DNA of 64,000 bases. Origin: Desulfobacterales bacterium. GTDB taxonomy: Bacteria > Desulfobacterota > Desulfobacteria > Desulfobacterales > CAFBRK01. Of the stretch, positions 61,365-64,000 are shown one piece after another. Made by a program: the position numbers and the translations under genes. A model generated the notes under the pieces. That model was not told the DNA's origin, searched no databases, and saw only the letters and a program-made list of their open reading frames with translations. The stretch spans positions 1 through 64,000 of the forward strand of contig JAIPEL010000002.1 in assembly GCA_021737185.1 (NCBI GenBank), written 5' to 3'. The stretch's first letter is position 1; each line of letters begins with the position of its first letter.

Positions 61365-61958
61365 CTAGCAGGCCGCCTTCCGGCACAAGGACCCGTGGCC
61401 GACGGCCGGGTCGAATCGTGCAGCGATGAAGTCCGCAAGCGCCGAAATATCCCGGCTGCCGAACCGTGGAACCTCCCAGTTTAGGTCGGCGTCGCTGACC
61501 ACGGCGATCAGGTTCGGGTCGTTGCGGCATGCCGGCGGTTTTCCGGTTTCGGGCCGATGCACCTCGATCTTCGGAAGCGGCGCCCGCTTGAAGCCTTCCA
61601 CCAGCACCAGGTCCATTGCCGGGAGCAGCGGGAGGATCTCCCACGGCTGGTGGTCGTGATCGGCATCCATGACCATGCCGATTTTATCGGGCGAGGTTAC
61701 GATCGTGGCCGCAGCCCCGGCCTGTTTGTGCCGCCAGCTGTCTTTTCCGGGGCGGTCCATCGCGAAGCCGTGGACGTCGTGTTTGATGGTGGCCACCCGC
61801 AGCCCGCGGCGGTTGAATTCGGCCACCAGACCAACGGTCACGGTGGTCTTGCCCGAGCCGGAAAACCCGGCGATGCCCACCATCGGGGGGTGTCCGGTAC
61901 CGGGTTCACTGTCGAGGCAGCGGACTCCTTCACGGTATGTCGCGGCAGTTGTCGCCAT
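61365..61958 (-). CDS. mobB: MobB molybdopterin-guanine dinucleotide synthesis protein
   Basis: A P-loop GTPase-type protein of 197 aa. The P-loop GFSGSGKTT (about residues 31-39) and VATIKHDVHGFAMDRPGKDSW (about 55-75) are diagnostic, as is LVLVEGFKRAPLPKIEVHR (about 118-136). It helps load guanine nucleotide onto molybdopterin and supports W/Mo enzymes such as the AOR. Its start lies within the end of the MOSC gene (29-base overlap). Confidence 0.93.
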   Translation of the reverse strand: MATTAATYREGVRCLDSEPGTGHPPMVGIAGFSGSGKTTVTVGLVAEFNRRGLRVATIKHDVHGFAMDRPGKDSWRHKQAGAAATIVTSPDKIGMVMDADHDHQPWEILPLLPAMDLVLVEGFKRAPLPKIEVHRPETGKPPACRNDPNLIAVVSDADLNWEVPRFGSRDISALADFIAARFDPAVGHGSLCRKAAC

Positions 61959-62436
61959 CTTTATCCTCCGATTGCATGCATTGCGCCTGATGTTCGATGG
62001 TATCGCCGGGTTTAACCCAGCCGCCTTTCAGGACCCGGACGAAGATTCCCTCCTTCGGCATCACGCAGTCTCCCACCTGGTGAAAGATGGCGCACTGGCT
62101 GTGGCACTCTTTGCCGATCTGGGTGACTTCCACAAGGCAGTCGGCGCCGATCCTCAGGCGGGCGCCGATCGGAAGGCGCCACAGTTCGATGCCTTCGGTG
62201 GTGATGTTCTCTGCGAAATCCCCCGGAGAGACGTCCAGGCCCTTTCGGCGGATCTTTTCGATGCTTTCGGCCGCCAGGAGGCTGACCTGCCGGTGCCACT
62301 TGCCGGCATGGGCGTCGTTTTGAAGGCCGAAGTCCTCGATCAGAAAGCCTGCTGCGATGTTCTTCTTTTTGACCCCTTTGCGGTCGCTGACGGAAACGGC
62401 CGTCACGCGCACCTTCGGTCGGGTTTCAGTCGGCAT
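61930..62436 (-). CDS. MOSC-domain protein, 168 aa
   Basis: The ATG at 62436 has an AGGAGA site. It carries a MOSC (molybdenum-cofactor sulfurase C-terminal) domain with DAHAGKWHRQVSLLA (about residues 40-54), FAENITTEG, GKECHSQCAIFHQVGDCVMP and GIFVRVLKGGWVKPGD. MOSC domains bind and pass sulfur or handle Moco. The three closely spaced cysteines are in the usual place. It belongs to a mobB-MOSC-MoeA-like operon. Confidence 0.92.
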   Translation of the reverse strand: MPTETRPKVRVTAVSVSDRKGVKKKNIAAGFLIEDFGLQNDAHAGKWHRQVSLLAAESIEKIRRKGLDVSPGDFAENITTEGIELWRLPIGARLRIGADCLVEVTQIGKECHSQCAIFHQVGDCVMPKEGIFVRVLKGGWVKPGDTIEHQAQCMQSEDKDGDNCRDIP

Positions 62437-62449
62437 CGAATCTCCTTTT

Positions 62450-63481
62450 CTACATTCCCTTGCCGAAGGGACAGTGCGGATAGCTGCACTCGGCACAGTC
62501 CCGGCAAAGGCCGCCGTGGCCGATAAAGGCCAGCTCCTTTTTCCCGATCCGTTCGCCGGCCAGGATCCGCGGCAGGATCAGATCCAGCACGGTGGTCCGG
62601 TGGTGCAGACCGCAGGCCGGCACGCCCAGCAAGGGTGTATCGCCGATATAGGCTGTCAGAAACATGGCCCCGGGCAGGGCCGCCGCCCCGTAGTGCACTT
62701 CTTGTGCTCCGGCCTTCCGGATGGCCTTGCGGGTGACGTCGTCCGGATCCACGCTCATGCCGCCGCTGAGAATAAGAAGATCGCAGCCGTTGTCCAGATG
62801 GTCGGCGATGGCTTCGGCGATCCGGGTTTCGTTGTCCGGCGCTAAGGACACCCCGGCGACCTGCGAGCCCAGATCGGCGATCTTGGCCGAAAGAATCGGG
62901 GCGAACTTGTCCTCGATCAATCCGTTGAAGACTTCGCTTCCGGTGACGACGATGCCGGCCCGGACCTTTTTCAGGGCCGCCACGCGGACCGCGCCGCCGT
63001 TTTGGGCGGCAACAGCGGCGGCCCGCTCCACCGGCGCCCGTTTCATCACCAGGGGGATGGCGCGGGTGGCGGCCACCAGCTCGCCTTTTTTCACCAGCGT
63101 ATGGCTGTGCAAGGTGGCGCACATGACCTCGTCGACCATGTTGAAGGCCGCCAGAGCCGCGGCATCCACCTTCAGCAGGCCGTCAAAGGCGGCGTGCAGG
63201 CCGATCTTGCCTTCTTTCGGCTGGTTTTCCCACGCGATTCCCTCTCCGGCCAGGGCGGCTGCCAGGATCGAGGCTGCCTGGTTTTCGTGGATTTCGTCTT
63301 CTTCCAGATCGATGAGGTAGAGATGGTTTTTCCCCAGCTTCTGCAGACGGCAGATATCCTCGCTGCAGACTTCATGGCCTTTTGTAAATGCCGGTCCCTT
63401 GAATTCGCCGGGGCGGATTTCGGTGATATCGTGGGCCAGGCGGGTGCCGACGGCGTCTTTGACATCGATTTTTTTCAGCAC
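62450..63481 (-). CDS. MoeA/MogA-type molybdopterin-binding protein with C-terminal Cys cluster
   Basis: The GTG start at 63481 is chosen for its GAGAGG site; an in-frame ATG at 63505 has none. Motifs VVTGSEVFNG and LLILSGGMSVDPDD belong to the MoCF-binding (MogA/MoeA) domain that inserts metal into molybdopterin. The final residues CRDCAECSYPHCPFGK add four cysteines spaced like an Fe-S or zinc site, absent in classical MoeA. It may couple cofactor insertion to a redox or metal sensor. Length is 343 aa. Confidence 0.87.
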   Translation of the reverse strand: MLKKIDVKDAVGTRLAHDITEIRPGEFKGPAFTKGHEVCSEDICRLQKLGKNHLYLIDLEEDEIHENQAASILAAALAGEGIAWENQPKEGKIGLHAAFDGLLKVDAAALAAFNMVDEVMCATLHSHTLVKKGELVAATRAIPLVMKRAPVERAAAVAAQNGGAVRVAALKKVRAGIVVTGSEVFNGLIEDKFAPILSAKIADLGSQVAGVSLAPDNETRIAEAIADHLDNGCDLLILSGGMSVDPDDVTRKAIRKAGAQEVHYGAAALPGAMFLTAYIGDTPLLGVPACGLHHRTTVLDLILPRILAGERIGKKELAFIGHGGLCRDCAECSYPHCPFGKGM

Positions 63482-63521
63482 GGCAACCTCTCTTTCGGCT
63501 GTCATTGAAGGGTTGAGGCTC

Positions 63522-64000
63522 TCAGGAAACGGAAACCAGGCCGCACCGTGCCGGCGCCTGCCGGGGCGGTTCAGGATCGGACGGCGCCGGCGGCGACCAG
63601 TCCATGTTCGGCCAGCTTACCTCCCGGGCGTGGCTGAAATAGCAGTCCTCCGAGCAGGGGCGGCATACCGGCGCGCCGTCCACGAGGTATTCTCTGCGGT
63701 CGCGGATGACCTGGCCGCAGCGGCTGCACACGGCCTTGTACCGGGTGGGCCCAGGCAGGTCGCACGCATCTAAGTTCACGCGGACTTTCTGGACCCGGAA
63801 CAGCACGCTGTCGGGCATGCGGCGGTAGGCCTCAAGCTGCCGGTCGCCTTTTCCGGCCACATCCGGTGCATAGGCGCAGGCAAGATCCCGGGCCTCTTCG
63901 GTGGAAAGAACGCGGAAAGCCTTGCCGGTCTCCAGGTTCACGAAGGTGGCCGCCATGATGCCGTAGTCCACGAACTTGAGGCTTCGCCTTCCCAGCTTGA
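63522..64000 (-). CDS. FmdE-family protein, C-terminal part (runs off the window)
   Basis: The 5' end lies beyond base 64000. The visible part includes VDYGIMAATFVNLETGKAFR and a C-terminal zinc ribbon (CSRCGQVIRDR, PVCRPCSEDC). It is a longer FmdE than the one at 55218. It stands first in the visible part of the mobB/MOSC/MoeA-like operon and is probably connected with formate or W/Mo enzymes. Confidence 0.88.
   Translation of the reverse strand, partial: KLGRRSLKFVDYGIMAATFVNLETGKAFRVLSTEEARDLACAYAPDVAGKGDRQLEAYRRMPDSVLFRVQKVRVNLDACDLPGPTRYKAVCSRCGQVIRDRREYLVDGAPVCRPCSEDCYFSHAREVSWPNMDWSPPAPSDPEPPRQAPARCGLVSVS

Noticed and set aside
1-64000. tRNA and rRNA genes
   Set aside because: No cloverleaf-like or rRNA-like sequence was recognised by eye. 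A tRNAscan-SE and Infernal run would be decisive.

Overview
The window looks like a chromosomal segment of a GC-rich anaerobic Desulfobacterota (sulfate-reducer-type) bacterium. The inference rests on gene content: a large HdrA with HdrB and two HdrC-like proteins, a tungsten aldehyde:ferredoxin oxidoreductase, the DUF39 homocysteine-synthesis protein with its NIL-ferredoxin partner, FmdE proteins, Acr3/ArsM arsenic genes, a probable selenoprotein and a tyrosine-recombinase/TOBE remnant. No rRNA, tRNA or CRISPR array was recognised.

Layout. 1-2.9 kb: small genes (secreted hypothetical, cold-shock protein, membrane protein). 2.9-10.6 kb: an ion-homeostasis block with a CaxA-type Ca/Na exchanger, a DUF1538 double-repeat transporter with a three-domain PII-like protein, a KhtTU K+/H+ antiporter, and a CNNM/CorC-type protein with a tiny zinc ribbon. 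11.2-21.3 kb: an ArsR-controlled block with a YraQ/ArsP-type permease followed by thiol-redox proteins (thioredoxins, CcdA, rhodanese, MauE/DoxX, DsbC-like). It includes a DUF1573 protein whose conserved Cys codon is TGA followed by a SECIS-like hairpin. 21.4-27 kb: a tungsten oxidoreductase, several small proteins, an unknown 421-residue protein, a flavodoxin-like reductase and two gene remnants. 27.3-39.1 kb: a defence island with a helicase-nuclease, an AlbA_2/HATPase protein and a complete type III restriction-modification pair. 39.5-43.8 kb: a graveyard of broken genes. 44-47.5 kb: a fluoride riboswitch upstream of a cation:proton antiporter and a dynamin-like GTPase. 47.5-53.2 kb: an arsenic operon (arsR, arsC, acr3, usp, thioredoxin, Fe-S protein, arsM). 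53.2-64 kb: a methionine-rich leader peptide and attenuator ahead of DUF39, NIL-ferredoxin and FmdE genes, then a convergent run of hdrA-hdrB-hdrC-hdrC-like, mobB, MOSC, MoeA-like and FmdE genes.

How the genes work together. The two arsenic/redox blocks share near-identical exported thioredoxins, which suggests a common periplasmic thiol system serving metalloid resistance or cytochrome/disulfide maturation. The right end links sulfide assimilation into homocysteine, Hdr-type electron transfer and molybdenum/tungsten cofactor handling, as suits a sulfidogen. Several genes (pdxJ, an MFS transporter, rhuM, a methyltransferase) have lost their centre but kept both ends. Two families of short inverted-repeat elements are scattered through the intergenic spaces.

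The most notable signals are the candidate selenocysteine DUF1573 protein, the Met-rich attenuator, the fluoride-switched antiporter/dynamin operon, and the tripartite PII/DUF1538 pair.
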